A DNA stretch of 64,000 bases, from assembly GCA_026004775.1 (NCBI GenBank), contig BPJU01000006.1:248001-312000 (forward strand), given 5' to 3'. This DNA is from Pirellulaceae bacterium (lineage in GTDB: Bacteria > Planctomycetota > Planctomycetia > Pirellulales > Pirellulaceae). The notes below the pieces were generated by a model that was not told where the DNA came from, made no database searches, and saw only the letters and a list, made by a program, of their open reading frames with translations. This document shows positions 26,476-35,865 of the stretch, piece after piece. The translations under genes and the position numbers were made by a program. How positions within the stretch are numbered: position 1 is the stretch's first letter; each line of letters starts with the position of its first letter.

Positions 26476-28047
26476 TCGTTGTACCCGATAAGTCAAAATT
26501 GCTATTGTCTGAAAGCAGGCGATTCTGGTAATCATTGGGACCTGCGGAAGGTATGGAAGATTAGTCGACTAGTCAAGGAGGTTCCCAATGGTCGTTGCAT
26601 GGGTAGCGGAGGAATTTAAGGAGTTGAAGTTGGGAGATAAGCGGTTAGACAAGCGATTCTTACGTGTTATGTCAGGTTTGGCGGGAGGTCCCAATAGGAG
26701 CATTCCGGAAACGTGTCGTGGCAAAAGGGAAGTAGATGCTGCGTATGAGTTATTTAAAAACCCAAAGGTTACACCAGAAAAGGTTCTGGAAGCGCACTTG
26801 CAAGCCACAAAGCAGCGCATTTCTCAAGAAAAGAGGGTGGTCGTGGCGCAGGATACCACAGAGCTGGACCTGACAAGGCCCGAGCAACAGGTGGCGGGAG
26901 TTGGTTACTTGGATAATCCTGCGCGGCGAGGGCTATATGCGCACATAGCACACGCGTTCACATGCGAGGGTGTGCCGCTGGGAACGACCTTCATCAAGAC
27001 GTGGACCAGATCCGGAGAGGAGTGGTCGGTTAGCAGTGAAGAGAGGCGCAAGAAGCGGAAGGCGGCGTCGATTGAAACGAAGGAGAGTTACCGGTGGATT
27101 GAGGGGTTTCGAGCTGTGGCGGCTCTTGCCCAAGAATGCCCGAACACGGAATTCGTGTGTGTTGCTGACAGCGAGGCGGATATTTACCAGCTGTTTTTAG
27201 AGCACGAAAAAGCTCCCGGAGTGCTGCTGCTTGTACGCGCTTGTCATAATCGAGTAGCCAAAGACGATTCGGGTAATATCGCGTTCCTGAAGGATTTCCT
27301 GAATGAGGCACCGGTTTGTTTGCAATACGAGGTTCTCGTTCGCGAGCGTGAGGCGAAAACCACGTGTGAAAAGCGACCGCGCCGGCAGTCTCGTCTACAA
27401 CGGAAGGCGGTCTTGGAAGTGCGCGCAGCGTCGGTGACGCTGCAACCGCCGAAGCAACACAGTGGTGATTGCCCGGCGATTCGCATCAACGCGGTTTTGG
27501 TATGCGAGCGTGATGCACCAGCAGGCGAAGAACCAGTCGAATGGATCTTGTTGACCAATTTCCCCATTGACACGGCGCAGCAAGTGGCAGAGGTGGTCGA
27601 CCTGTACTGTTTGCGTTGGCAGATCGAAGTTTACTTCAGGACGTTGAAGGAAGGTTGTCGCGTAGAGAAGCGGAGGTTCGAGTACCTGGACCGATACAGG
27701 AATTTTCTTGCGGTGGCGATGGTGTTGGCATGGCGGGTGCTGTATCTATCTCGCATGGGGGACACCTGTCCGGATATTAGTTGTGAGGCGATATTTGAGC
27801 CGTCGGAGTGGAAAGCCGTTTGGACAGTACTGAAGGGAGAACCTCCGCCGGCCGAGCCACCGAAGGTTAACGAAATGGTGAGGATGGTGGCGCGGCTTGG
27901 CGGCTACGTTGATTACAAGAACCGTCAGGACCGACCAGGCCCTCAAACTCTTTGGCGAGGGCTTCAGCGCATGTCTGATCTGAGCTGGGGTTGGGACGTA
28001 TTCGGCCCGGAGGCACGATCAGGCTGACGACTTATCGGGTACAACGA
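26476..28047 (+). mobile_element. IS4-family (IS50-like) insertion sequence, complete
   Basis: A 1572-bp element with perfect 19-bp terminal inverted repeats, TCGTTGTACCCGATAAGTC at 26476-26494 and its reverse complement at 28029-28047. It is flanked by identical 12-bp duplications. It carries one full-length transposase gene. Intact ends, intact frame and perfect duplications point to a recent insertion. Removing it and one duplication restores a perfect 8-bp palindrome, CACGGGCG-AGGA-CGCCCGTG. Confidence 0.93.
26588..28027 (+). CDS. IS4-family transposase, IS50/Tn5 subgroup
   Basis: A 479-residue DDE transposase. Its N-terminus (WVAEEFKELKLGDKRLDKRF) and SIPETCRGKREVDAAYELFK match the Tn5-type N-terminal DNA-binding region. 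Catalytic acidic residues are seen in VVVAQDTTELDLT, VCVADSEADIY and the YREK-type segment YCLRWQIEVYFRTLKEGCRVEK. It cuts and pastes the element using the terminal repeats. The ATG has AAGGAGG seven bases upstream. Codon use is somewhat less GC-biased than the neighbours, consistent with arrival from elsewhere. Length is typical and there is no frameshift. Confidence 0.95.
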   Translation: MVVAWVAEEFKELKLGDKRLDKRFLRVMSGLAGGPNRSIPETCRGKREVDAAYELFKNPKVTPEKVLEAHLQATKQRISQEKRVVVAQDTTELDLTRPEQQVAGVGYLDNPARRGLYAHIAHAFTCEGVPLGTTFIKTWTRSGEEWSVSSEERRKKRKAASIETKESYRWIEGFRAVAALAQECPNTEFVCVADSEADIYQLFLEHEKAPGVLLLVRACHNRVAKDDSGNIAFLKDFLNEAPVCLQYEVLVREREAKTTCEKRPRRQSRLQRKAVLEVRAASVTLQPPKQHSGDCPAIRINAVLVCERDAPAGEEPVEWILLTNFPIDTAQQVAEVVDLYCLRWQIEVYFRTLKEGCRVEKRRFEYLDRYRNFLAVAMVLAWRVLYLSRMGDTCPDISCEAIFEPSEWKAVWTVLKGEPPPAEPPKVNEMVRMVARLGGYVDYKNRQDRPGPQTLWRGLQRMSDLSWGWDVFGPEARSG

Positions 28048-28059
28048 GGCGAGGACGCC
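28048..28059. repeat. 12-bp target-site duplication, right copy
   Basis: GGCGAGGACGCC directly follows the right inverted repeat of the insertion sequence and is identical to the copy at 26464-26475. Confidence 0.9.
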
Positions 28060-28200
28060 CGTGCCACGTGCGTCTACCAAAGTGAGCCAGTCCCAGGAAT
28101 TTTCTTGGCCCGAAATTCGTCTATAATGTAGGCGTGGTGCAGTACTCATCAGCGGGATCTGGTCGTACTTCAAGCACCGGCACAACCGGGAGCATTCGGT

Positions 28201-28797
28201 GTGATGGCTACACTACCATCGGATCCCACTTTGCCGCTCGCTGCCGCCCGAACGGTCACCTCGCTTTCGGGCCAACCATCCGGAACTGGTATTTCTGACG
28301 GGAAAGCCTCGGCTTCCTCGCCGGTCGCCGCATCGTGGCACCGCATACGCACGGTCCGGTTGCAGCAAGGGATGTCGTTGCGGAGCGTTGCCCGCCGCAC
28401 CGGCCTTTCGGTCCGTGTGCTGCGCCAGCAAGAACAGGAAACCACCGACCTGCGGCTGTCGGAACTTTATCGCTGGCAAAAAGCGCTGGAAGTGCCTGTC
28501 GGCGAACTTCTGGTCGAAAACGAACTGCCGCTCTCCCGCCCCGTTTTGGAACGAGCTCGGTTGGTTCGCATCATGAAAACGGCTCTTTCGCTCAAGGAGC
28601 AGGCCAACACCCCACCGCTCAGATGCCTGGCCGAGCGGCTCGTCGGACAGCTTATCGAGCTGATGCCGGAGTTGGCGCACGTCTCGGCCTGGCCCAGCCT
28701 GGGGCAGCGGCGAACGCTGGACGAACTGGGACGAGTAGCAGAGAATCCCGTTTCAGAAGAGTGGTTGCGAAACGCAGCACGCGATGACGAGCGATAA
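28201..28797 (+). CDS. XRE-type helix-turn-helix regulator
   Basis: This 198-residue protein has an XRE/Cro-like helix-turn-helix at about residues 47-105 (IRTVRLQQGMSLRSVARRTGLSV, then LSELYRWQKALEVPVGELL). A low-complexity N-terminal 40 residues and an alpha-helical C-terminus (LAERLVGQLIELMPELAHV) surround it. It is probably a transcription regulator; target and ligand are unknown. A GTG (28201) and an ATG (28204) are adjacent, both downstream of GGGAG. It begins about 150 bases after the IS end. Confidence 0.75.
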   Translation: MMATLPSDPTLPLAAARTVTSLSGQPSGTGISDGKASASSPVAASWHRIRTVRLQQGMSLRSVARRTGLSVRVLRQQEQETTDLRLSELYRWQKALEVPVGELLVENELPLSRPVLERARLVRIMKTALSLKEQANTPPLRCLAERLVGQLIELMPELAHVSAWPSLGQRRTLDELGRVAENPVSEEWLRNAARDDER

Positions 28798-28808
28798 GCC
28801 CGCGAGGG

Positions 28809-28912
28809 GGACGGCTCAACTGTTGTCAAGCCTCTGCGCCCCAGCCAATTGTCAGAAGAAGAAGCTGGAAATTACGAGGTGGACGGCTCAACTTTTTTAA
28901 AACTTCTGCGCC
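28809..28912. repeat. Two imperfect 32-bp direct repeats
   Basis: The blocks at 28809-28840 and 28881-28912 both begin GGACGGCTCAACT and end TCTGCGCC, differing at five positions, with 40 bases between. The second copy overlaps the 3' end of the GT2-like gene on the minus strand. Origin unknown; a local duplication is the simplest reading. Confidence 0.6.
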
Positions 28913-29379
28913 GGCCTGCGCCGCCTCATGCGCAGAGGTAAGGCGGGACTGGTCGAAGAGGCAGCCGTCGTGTTATTGCCCGGTGGAAGCTGCTGTCCGG
29001 TACGTCCCCCCGCATGGCTATCCCGTCGTGGACGGATCAGTCGCCTTGCCGGCGACGTTTTTTTCGGCTGTACCAGGCGGCTCAACGACGCCAGGAAATG
29101 GGGCTCTACACCTCCGGCGGCATGCAGTCGCAGAATCGGTACGTTGTCTGATGCGCGGTCCGCCACCTTCCGTGCTTCAACGCGGATCTGGGGATATTGT
29201 CGAGCCAAATCGCGGGCCACATCCAACGTTTCGTCGGTGGACCCCTCATCGATTATCCGCAGCGAAAACCGCTCCTTCTGTTCGGCCAGCACGTCCAGCA
29301 ACCGCGCCACACGGCCTTCCAAGACCCGCGCCACATTCCGCACAGCCAGTTCCAGCTCAAAGGATGGTGCGCCCATCAT
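28897..29379 (-). CDS. Small glycosyltransferase family 2-like protein
   Basis: From Met at 29379 the product is about 160 residues. It has a GT2-type nucleotide-sugar strand ERFSLRIIDEGSTDETLDVA (the xDDGS-like motif is IDEGS, with Glu for the second Asp) followed by DLARQYPQIRVE. The rest of a GT2 domain (DxD and acceptor region) is missing. The C-terminus is basic and proline/arginine-rich and looks out of family. It may be a truncated or degenerate GT2 or a small planctomycete relative. The frame runs open upstream to 29589 but without features. A complete GT4 gene lies just upstream on the other strand. Confidence 0.5.
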   Translation of the reverse strand: MMGAPSFELELAVRNVARVLEGRVARLLDVLAEQKERFSLRIIDEGSTDETLDVARDLARQYPQIRVEARKVADRASDNVPILRLHAAGGVEPHFLASLSRLVQPKKTSPARRLIRPRRDSHAGGRTGQQLPPGNNTTAASSTSPALPLRMRRRRPAQKF

Positions 29380-29791
29380 GGCCTCACAATGCGACGAATC
29401 GGCACCGTTTTCCAGCCGGGAGGTGCAGCCGGCTAGATCATTTTCGGACTTTGCGGCTTGAAAATATAGCCAGCCGCGCACAAGCCGCATTAATCGAATG
29501 TTGACGCCGACAACGAGCGATCCGTGAAAACGGATTACATCGAACGATGGGCGAGCGTCTCGGCCACGCTTCTTGGTCGGCGGTCGCACCGGCCAATGTG
29601 GAGGACGATTTTCAGGCCACTTCGCCGATGGCCTGCCAGAAGCTACGATGCAAAAAGACGCGTTCTTGACCGGAGTGGAGCCGCGGCTCGCCTGACAACT
29701 AGCTCACGTTGGCCGGGAGCCGGGCCGAGGCGGTTACGGAACCCCGTCGTGCCGGCGTCGGATGGGGGCGCTCGTACCAGAGAGGCGTATC
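29380..29791. other. Intergenic region between divergent glycosyltransferase genes
   Basis: About 410 bases between the GT2-like gene and the GT4 gene. Frames in this stretch are long but have no protein-like character. It should contain promoters for both directions; none is certain. Confidence 0.4.
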
Positions 29792-30889
29792 GTGCGGATT
29801 GTTCAGATTATTCCCACTTTGGATCAGGCTGGCGCCGAGAAGCAGATGGTTCTATTAGCCAGCCGTCTGCCGCGCGACCGGTTCGACGTTCATGTCTGCG
29901 TACTGACTCGGCTCGGTCCGCTGGAACGGCAGCTCAAAGAGGCCGCTATCGAAGTGACGCTCATCGGCAAACGCGGCAAGCTGGACCCGGTAGCGATGGG
30001 CCGACTGTACAGGTACCTTGTGCGGCTGCGTCCCGATCTGGTGCATACTTGGATCTTCGCTGCCAACAGCTACGGTCGCCTGGCCGCCCGCTGGGCAGGC
30101 GTGCCGTTGATCGTGGCGGGTGAGCGGTGTGTCGACCGGTGGAAAAGCGGTTACCAATTGGCCATCGATCGCTATCTGGCTCGCTTCACGCACCGGATTG
30201 CCACAAACAGCCAGGGAGTCGTCGACTTTTATGTGCAACACGGTTTGCCCCAGGAAAAGTTCGTCGTGATACCGAATGGAATCGAGGTACCTCGGGCCGC
30301 CGGCTCCAGCCGCGAAGAGCTGTTGCGGGAACTCGGACTGCCCTCCGGCATCCGGTTGATCGGGGCAGCAGGCCGGCTCTGGCCGCAAAAACGCTATCCC
30401 GACATGATCGTAGCTACTGACTTGCTCAAAGTCCTACGCGATGACGTCCACCTGCTGGTCTTCGGCGATGGGCCGGAACGCGTCCGGCTGGAACGACTCA
30501 CCGAAGAGCTTCGGGTAAATGACCGAGTCCATTGGTTGGGGCACCGCAGCGACCTGGATCGCTGGCTGCCCCACCTGGATTGCTTCTGGAACGCCAGCGG
30601 TTACGAGGGCCAATCCAATGCGCTGATGGAAGCAATGGCGTGGGGGATTCCCGTCGTGGTGTCGGATATCCCCGGCAATCGAGAGCTTGTCACCGACGGC
30701 CGGACCGGGTTGGTGTTCCCGGTGGGGGACCGCACTCAGTTAGCGGCTCTTACCCGACGCGTTCTGGATGACCCCGAGTGGGCTCGCCAGTTGGGACAGG
30801 CAGCCCGAGCCTGCATGCTACGGGAATTCTCTGTGGAAAAAATGGTGGAACGTTACATCCGGTTATACGAGTCGATGGCACAAGGATAG
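29792..30889 (+). CDS. Glycosyltransferase family 4 protein
   Basis: A 365-residue GT-B-fold enzyme. It has the N-terminal IIPTLDQAGAEKQMVLLASRL (the GGAE-like donor-side turn), a central IPNGIEV and the C-terminal GT4 signature FWNASGYEGQSNALMEAMAWG (E-x7-E type), which binds the nucleotide-sugar. It transfers a sugar with retention, most likely in exopolysaccharide or lipid-glycan assembly. GTG 29792 is chosen because AGAGG is six bases upstream; ATG 29762 has no Shine-Dalgarno. The asparagine synthetase gene follows by 84 bases, a common arrangement in polysaccharide clusters. Confidence 0.88.
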   Translation: MRIVQIIPTLDQAGAEKQMVLLASRLPRDRFDVHVCVLTRLGPLERQLKEAAIEVTLIGKRGKLDPVAMGRLYRYLVRLRPDLVHTWIFAANSYGRLAARWAGVPLIVAGERCVDRWKSGYQLAIDRYLARFTHRIATNSQGVVDFYVQHGLPQEKFVVIPNGIEVPRAAGSSREELLRELGLPSGIRLIGAAGRLWPQKRYPDMIVATDLLKVLRDDVHLLVFGDGPERVRLERLTEELRVNDRVHWLGHRSDLDRWLPHLDCFWNASGYEGQSNALMEAMAWGIPVVVSDIPGNRELVTDGRTGLVFPVGDRTQLAALTRRVLDDPEWARQLGQAARACMLREFSVEKMVERYIRLYESMAQG

Positions 30890-30973
30890 AGCGCCATGCG
30901 GAGTCGCCAAGCTCACTCGTCGATTCGCTGGCGCAACGATCTGTCGTTCATGGCACATTAGTAGGGGCTCTCC

Positions 30974-32887
30974 ATGTGCGGTATAGCCGGCGCGGTGTGG
31001 TACGACCCCGAATGGGTCATCGACGAAGCGGTTTTGGAACGAATGACGGACCGCCTCCGGCATCGCGGTCCTGACGACGCGGGGTGCTACTGGTCACCGG
31101 TGGGCGACTCGACTTCCGGCCGGCACCAGCCGCGGGTGGCTCTTGGGTTTCGCCGCCTGGCGATCATCGACCTCCAAACGGGCCATCAACCGCTGTGTAA
31201 CGAGGACGGCACGGTATGGGTGGTTTTCAACGGCGAGATCTACAACTATCGGGCTTTGCGGCGGCGGCTGGAGGGAAACGGCCACCGATTCCGCACCCAA
31301 TCGGATACCGAGACGATCGTTCACCTGTACGAGGATGAAGGCATTGACTGTTTCCGGCACTTGAATGGGATGTTTGCCATAGCGATATGGGATGGCCGGC
31401 ATGAACGACTCGTGTTGGCTCGTGACCGCTTTGGCGAAAAGCCGCTGGTTTACTACCATCAGTCCGGACGGCTTGCCTTTGCCAGCGAACTAAAAAGCCT
31501 GCTGGAAATCCCGGGCATCCCCAAGCGGATCGACTACCACGCACTGGACCAATACTTTACCTATCAATATGTTCCTTATCCGCACACCATCTATCGCGAC
31601 ATAGCAAAACTCCCCCCGGCACACTATGCCGTGTACGACAAGCAACAACTAACCTTGGGCCGCTATTGGAACCTGCCGGCCGAACCGGAGACGCCCGGCG
31701 ACTACCGGGAATGTCAGGAACAGTTGCGGTGGTTGCTGGAAGATGCGGTGGCGTTGCGGCTCCAAAGCGACGTGCCGCTGGGGGCCTTTCTTTCCGGCGG
31801 TATCGATTCCTCACTGGTTGTCGCTCTGATGCAGAAGTCAGCGTCCCATCCCGTGCGCACGTTCTCGATCGGCTTCCCGGACCGAGACTATGACGAGCGG
31901 CGATTCGCTGAGCAGGTGGCCAGGCACGTGGGAACAGAACACGAGACGTTTGAGGTGACGCCGGACGCAGTAGCCGTGTTACCGGAACTGGTGTACCACT
32001 ACGACGAGCCGTTTGCGGATAGTTCGGCCATTCCCACCTGGTACCTGGCGCAGTTGACGCGGCAGCATGTTACCGTAGCGCTGACAGGCGATGGAGGAGA
32101 CGAGCTGTTTTTGGGCTATCCGCGTTATTGGGCGATTCTCTGGTCGTCCCGGCTGGAACGGATCGACGCACTGCGGCGGTGTGTTGCCTGGCGGGGGTGG
32201 CAGCGGTTGCCGGCTCCTGCGCGCCAGAAATCGCGTATCCGGCAATGGAAGCGCTTTTGCGAGACGCTGGCTCTTGAACCGGCCGAACGGTACGTGGAGT
32301 GGGTGTCGATTTTTTCGGAGCGGCGGCGAGCCGAGCTGTACAGCGAGGCACTGATCGAGTCGCTGCCGGACGAGGACCCGCGTCGATTCTTGCTCGATCG
32401 CTGGCCCGTTTGTGCGGACTCCGCAGCCGCAGCGGCACGGCTGGATCTGGAAACGTATTTGCCGTGCGACTTGATGTGCAAAGTCGACACCGCCTCGATG
32501 GCCCATTCGCTGGAATGCCGCCAGCCATTTCTGGACCATCGGTTGGCGGAGTTGGTGGTGGCGCTGCCTCGCACGTGGAAGCTCACTGGTTGGCGAGGCA
32601 AGCAACTCTTGAGACACACGTTTTTTGATCTCTTGCCCCGGGCGATCTGGCAGCGGTCCAAGATGGGTTTCGGAGTGCCGCTGGATATCTGGTTCCGCGG
32701 GCCGCTCCAACCGCTTGCCAAGGACCTTCTGCTTGGCAGCCAAAGCAGTGCTGGGACGCTCTTCCGCCGGGAAGCGATCGAACGTTGGCTTGCCGAACAC
32801 ATCTCCGGCACCTTCAACCATGCCTACCGCTTGTGGGCGTTGCTGGTGTTCGAAGCCTGGCGGCAGAAGTGGAACCCCGAACTGTGA
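30974..32887 (+). CDS. asnB: Asparagine synthetase, glutamine-hydrolysing
   Basis: A 637-residue protein with an N-terminal glutaminase domain (MCGIAG, nucleophile C2; RLAIIDLQTGHQPL and NGEIYNYRALR) and a C-terminal synthetase domain (PP-loop SGGIDSS at 274-280, LTGDGGDELFLGYPRYW). It makes asparagine from aspartate, ATP and glutamine; cluster paralogs amidate other carboxylates in glycan or peptide biosynthesis. It sits next to a GT4 gene, so a surface-glycan role is plausible but unproved. The ATG follows a GTAGGGG purine run. Confidence 0.93.
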   Translation: MCGIAGAVWYDPEWVIDEAVLERMTDRLRHRGPDDAGCYWSPVGDSTSGRHQPRVALGFRRLAIIDLQTGHQPLCNEDGTVWVVFNGEIYNYRALRRRLEGNGHRFRTQSDTETIVHLYEDEGIDCFRHLNGMFAIAIWDGRHERLVLARDRFGEKPLVYYHQSGRLAFASELKSLLEIPGIPKRIDYHALDQYFTYQYVPYPHTIYRDIAKLPPAHYAVYDKQQLTLGRYWNLPAEPETPGDYRECQEQLRWLLEDAVALRLQSDVPLGAFLSGGIDSSLVVALMQKSASHPVRTFSIGFPDRDYDERRFAEQVARHVGTEHETFEVTPDAVAVLPELVYHYDEPFADSSAIPTWYLAQLTRQHVTVALTGDGGDELFLGYPRYWAILWSSRLERIDALRRCVAWRGWQRLPAPARQKSRIRQWKRFCETLALEPAERYVEWVSIFSERRRAELYSEALIESLPDEDPRRFLLDRWPVCADSAAAAARLDLETYLPCDLMCKVDTASMAHSLECRQPFLDHRLAELVVALPRTWKLTGWRGKQLLRHTFFDLLPRAIWQRSKMGFGVPLDIWFRGPLQPLAKDLLLGSQSSAGTLFRREAIERWLAEHISGTFNHAYRLWALLVFEAWRQKWNPEL

Positions 32888-33063
32888 AAAGCCCGCCTGC
32901 CGTGGTGATGGCGGCGTTCCGTGCCGCGGCATCCGAGTCGCCGAGCTGTCGTGCCGTGGAAGCACGGGGCCGAAGACGGTCGCGCATCCGCACTGCGACG
33001 GGGCTCGCACGCAGTCTGCTCTCCCCACGAAGTCGGTTCTTTCGGCGTTGCGCAGGCCAGTGG

Positions 33064-33069
33064 TATAAT
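33064..33069 (+). promoter_or_regulatory. Candidate -10 box upstream of glgC
   Basis: TATAAT lies 58 bases before the glgC start. A weak -35 (TTTCGG/TTCGGC) can be placed 17-18 bases further upstream. Confidence 0.4.
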
Positions 33070-33126
33070 GGCCATACCAATCCGGTGCTCTTACCCGCTA
33101 CGGCCGTTTCTTGACGGATTGACACC

Positions 33127-34380
33127 ATGAAGGACACACTGGCGGTGATTCTTGCAGGCGGCAAGGGCTCGCGGCTGGAACCACTCACGCGTGACCGAGC
33201 CAAACCAGCCGTCCCGTTCGGTGGCAACTACCGCATCATCGACTTTACTCTATCGAATTGTCTGAACAGCGGTTTGAGGCGGATGCTGGTGCTGACGCAG
33301 TATAAGGCGATGAGCCTCGACCGGCACATCGATCTTGGCTGGCGGCACTTTTTCTGCCGGGAACTGGGCGAATTCATTGATGTGGTTCCTCCCCAACAAC
33401 GGATCGACCAGCAATGGTACCAGGGAACAGCGGATGCGGTGTATCAGAATATTTATGTGATCGAAAAAGAACACCCGAGTTACGTGGTGATTTTGGCAGG
33501 TGATCACATTTATAAGATGAACTACCACACGATGGTCGAGTTCCATCGGGAGGTAGGTGCGGATCTGACGATCGGTGCCTTGCGGGTTCCCCGCAGCGAC
33601 GGCCACCGGTTCGGTATCATGCAGGTCGACAGCAGCGATCGCGTTATCAGCTTTGCAGAGAAGCCGCTGGACCCGCAACCGATCCCGGGGGATGAAAACC
33701 ATTGTCTGGCTTCGATGGGGATTTACGTCTTCACGGCGAGGTTTTTGTTCGAGCAACTGTTGCGTGACGCCACCAACCCTCATAGCCAGCACGATTTCGG
33801 CCGGGATATCATTCCGTACCTGATCGAGCGCCATCGGGTATACGCTTTTCCGTTTCGGGACGAAAACCGCAAATCCGATGCCTACTGGCGTGACGTGGGG
33901 ACGTTGGACGCCTACTATGAAGCGAATATGGATCTGGTTTGTGTCGATCCGCTTCTGAATATGTATGACGAAAAGTGGCCCATTCGCACCTACCAGCCCA
34001 ACCTGCCGCCGCCGAAGTTCGTATTCGGAAGCCGGGGCAACGACGAGCGCCGGGGTATGGCGCTGGACAGTATCGTTTGTCAGGGATGCATCATCTCCGG
34101 CGGTCAGGTGCTCCGCTCCATCCTCAGCCCTTCCGTCCGGGTCAACAGTTACGCCCTGGTGGAAGATTCGATTCTGTTCGAGGGGGTCAATGTCGGGCGG
34201 CATGCACGCATCCGGCGAGCGATCATCGACAAGGGGGTTCAGATACCGCCGCATGCCGAGATCGGATACGACTTGGAGCAGGATCGGCGCCGAGGCTTTG
34301 CGGTCAGTGAAGGGGGAGTAGTGGTGATTGCCAAGTCGGACGGTGTGGAACAGGTGTTCGACGTGGGGCACCTGGATTGA
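33127..34380 (+). CDS. glgC: Glucose-1-phosphate adenylyltransferase
   Basis: This 417-residue enzyme makes ADP-glucose for glycogen synthesis. It shows the classic AGGKGSRLEPLTRDRAKPA nucleotide-binding N-terminus with GGNYRIIDFTLSN, the LAGDHIYKMNY catalytic-region block, and a C-terminal left-handed beta-helix-like region (CIISGGQVLRSILSPSVRVNS). Other glycogen genes are absent from the window. Regulation in the family is by fructose-1,6-bisphosphate or similar effectors binding the N-terminal part. The gene starts about 240 bases after asnB. Confidence 0.95.
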   Translation: MKDTLAVILAGGKGSRLEPLTRDRAKPAVPFGGNYRIIDFTLSNCLNSGLRRMLVLTQYKAMSLDRHIDLGWRHFFCRELGEFIDVVPPQQRIDQQWYQGTADAVYQNIYVIEKEHPSYVVILAGDHIYKMNYHTMVEFHREVGADLTIGALRVPRSDGHRFGIMQVDSSDRVISFAEKPLDPQPIPGDENHCLASMGIYVFTARFLFEQLLRDATNPHSQHDFGRDIIPYLIERHRVYAFPFRDENRKSDAYWRDVGTLDAYYEANMDLVCVDPLLNMYDEKWPIRTYQPNLPPPKFVFGSRGNDERRGMALDSIVCQGCIISGGQVLRSILSPSVRVNSYALVEDSILFEGVNVGRHARIRRAIIDKGVQIPPHAEIGYDLEQDRRRGFAVSEGGVVVIAKSDGVEQVFDVGHLD

Positions 34381-34416
34381 TCGCCCCGCAGGCCCTGGCG
34401 CATACATGACGGCGCT

Positions 34417-35844
34417 TCATGGCTGCTCTTCGTATTTCGCTCGGTACTTGCGATACAACCGCTTGTGCCGGTCGTTCAGCTCCACCCGCCGTCCCTGGAT
34501 GAATGCCAGCACGACGTGAGTCGGTGTTTCCAGCACGTCGCCTGTGGTGACGATCAAGGTGGCGTCTTTACCCGGTTCCAGCGAACCGACGCGGTCGGCC
34601 ACTTCGAAGATCTGGGCTGGATAAAGCGTAATGGCCCGCAACGCCTCGTCACGCGGCAATCCGTACGCAGCCGCCGTTGCGGCATGGTACGGCAGATTGC
34701 GGACATTCGATGCACCAAAGCGTTCCACTCCCGCAATACAGAAGCGCAATCCGGCGCGTCGCAGGCGTTCCGGAAGCGTGTACGGTGCATCATACGGGTC
34801 GTCCCGCCTCAGCGGCAAACGGTAGATCCCTGTCACCACTACCGGGATGTTGCGCTCCCGCAGAAGCTCGGCACACAGCGGTGCGTCGTACCCGCCAAAG
34901 AGCACCATCCGCAGTTGGTGTCGATCGCGGAATCCGACGGCCGATTGGATCTGTTGCCCATCGTCGGCCATCACCATGATCGGCACACTGCCTTCCAGGA
35001 CCGGCAGCAACGCCTCCAGTCGAGCATCCACCAGCGGCCAACCTGCTCGGCGTGCGTCGCGATACGCCTTCGCTCGGCGAAACAACTCTTCCAGTTCCGC
35101 CAGGGGATTGGTGGCTGTCGCTGTGTCCCGCCCCAGAACGGGCGGCACGCGAGGCCAGTCGATATGCAGCCCCGCGGGGGCCTTGAGCGTCATCTCCTCA
35201 TATGTCCATCCATCCCACTGCATCACCGCCGACTGGCCGGAAATCCGGCCACCGGTCGGGGCCACTAGACCCAGCAAAACTCCGTTGGAACGGGTCACCG
35301 GAATAAGTTCGCTGTCCGGATTGACGGCTACTTGAGCCCGTACGTTCGGATTAAGAGCACCGGTCTCCGTTGTATCGCGCGTCGCCCGAATCGCGTCGAT
35401 CTCCACCAGTCCTAGCTGCGAATAGGCGTCGAACAGTCCCGGATAAATATGCCGGTTGGGCAGCTCGATGCGTTCTGCCTCCGGAGGAATCTCGACGTCG
35501 CTACCCACCTGGACAATTTTTCCCGAGTCAAACAACACCACGCCGTTTTCGATGGGCGGACCGCTGACCGGGTGCACCGTAGCACCTATTAAAGCGATCG
35601 GGCCTCGTTGGGGAGCGCCGGGGATTTCCGGGTGAGCCGCCTGGAGTGCGGAGAAGCCACATGCCACCCCGAGCCCCATCAGCACCGCCAGCCACTGGAT
35701 CGCCCTCTGCCAGGATTTTCCTCTGGTCCGCCGCACTACCAAAAAACTTTCACACACAGTGACAGCGTGCCACGGACGGACAAGTAACGCCCGAAGGAAA
35801 CAACGGAATTGTTTTATCACACTCATGGCATTATCCGATAACAT
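34417..35844 (-). CDS. Secreted amidohydrolase-family protein lacking the HxH motif
   Basis: A 475-residue protein with an imidazolonepropionase/amidohydrolase fold: IALIGATVHPVSGPPIENGVVLF, then PGLFDAYSQLGLVE, and the C-terminal AITLYPAQIFEVADRVGSLEPGKDATLIV. The usual HxH metal motif after PGLxD is replaced by DAYSQ, so hydrolase activity is doubtful. A hydrophobic signal sits at about residues 45-70 (WLAVLMGLGVACGFSALQAA), after a basic stretch. Start ATG 35844 is chosen because a promoter-like TTAGTT-17-TATAAT ends at 35866, making the longer frame to 35901 untenable. The 1038-residue relative is the next gene upstream on the same strand. Confidence 0.78.
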   Translation of the reverse strand: MLSDNAMSVIKQFRCFLRALLVRPWHAVTVCESFLVVRRTRGKSWQRAIQWLAVLMGLGVACGFSALQAAHPEIPGAPQRGPIALIGATVHPVSGPPIENGVVLFDSGKIVQVGSDVEIPPEAERIELPNRHIYPGLFDAYSQLGLVEIDAIRATRDTTETGALNPNVRAQVAVNPDSELIPVTRSNGVLLGLVAPTGGRISGQSAVMQWDGWTYEEMTLKAPAGLHIDWPRVPPVLGRDTATATNPLAELEELFRRAKAYRDARRAGWPLVDARLEALLPVLEGSVPIMVMADDGQQIQSAVGFRDRHQLRMVLFGGYDAPLCAELLRERNIPVVVTGIYRLPLRRDDPYDAPYTLPERLRRAGLRFCIAGVERFGASNVRNLPYHAATAAAYGLPRDEALRAITLYPAQIFEVADRVGSLEPGKDATLIVTTGDVLETPTHVVLAFIQGRRVELNDRHKRLYRKYRAKYEEQP

Positions 35845-35865
35845 GGTAAACCTGCCCGGCAAGCC

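Noticed and set aside
33250-34407. Minus-strand frame antisense to glgC
   Set aside because: GlgC motifs are clear on the plus strand; no evidence for the other.
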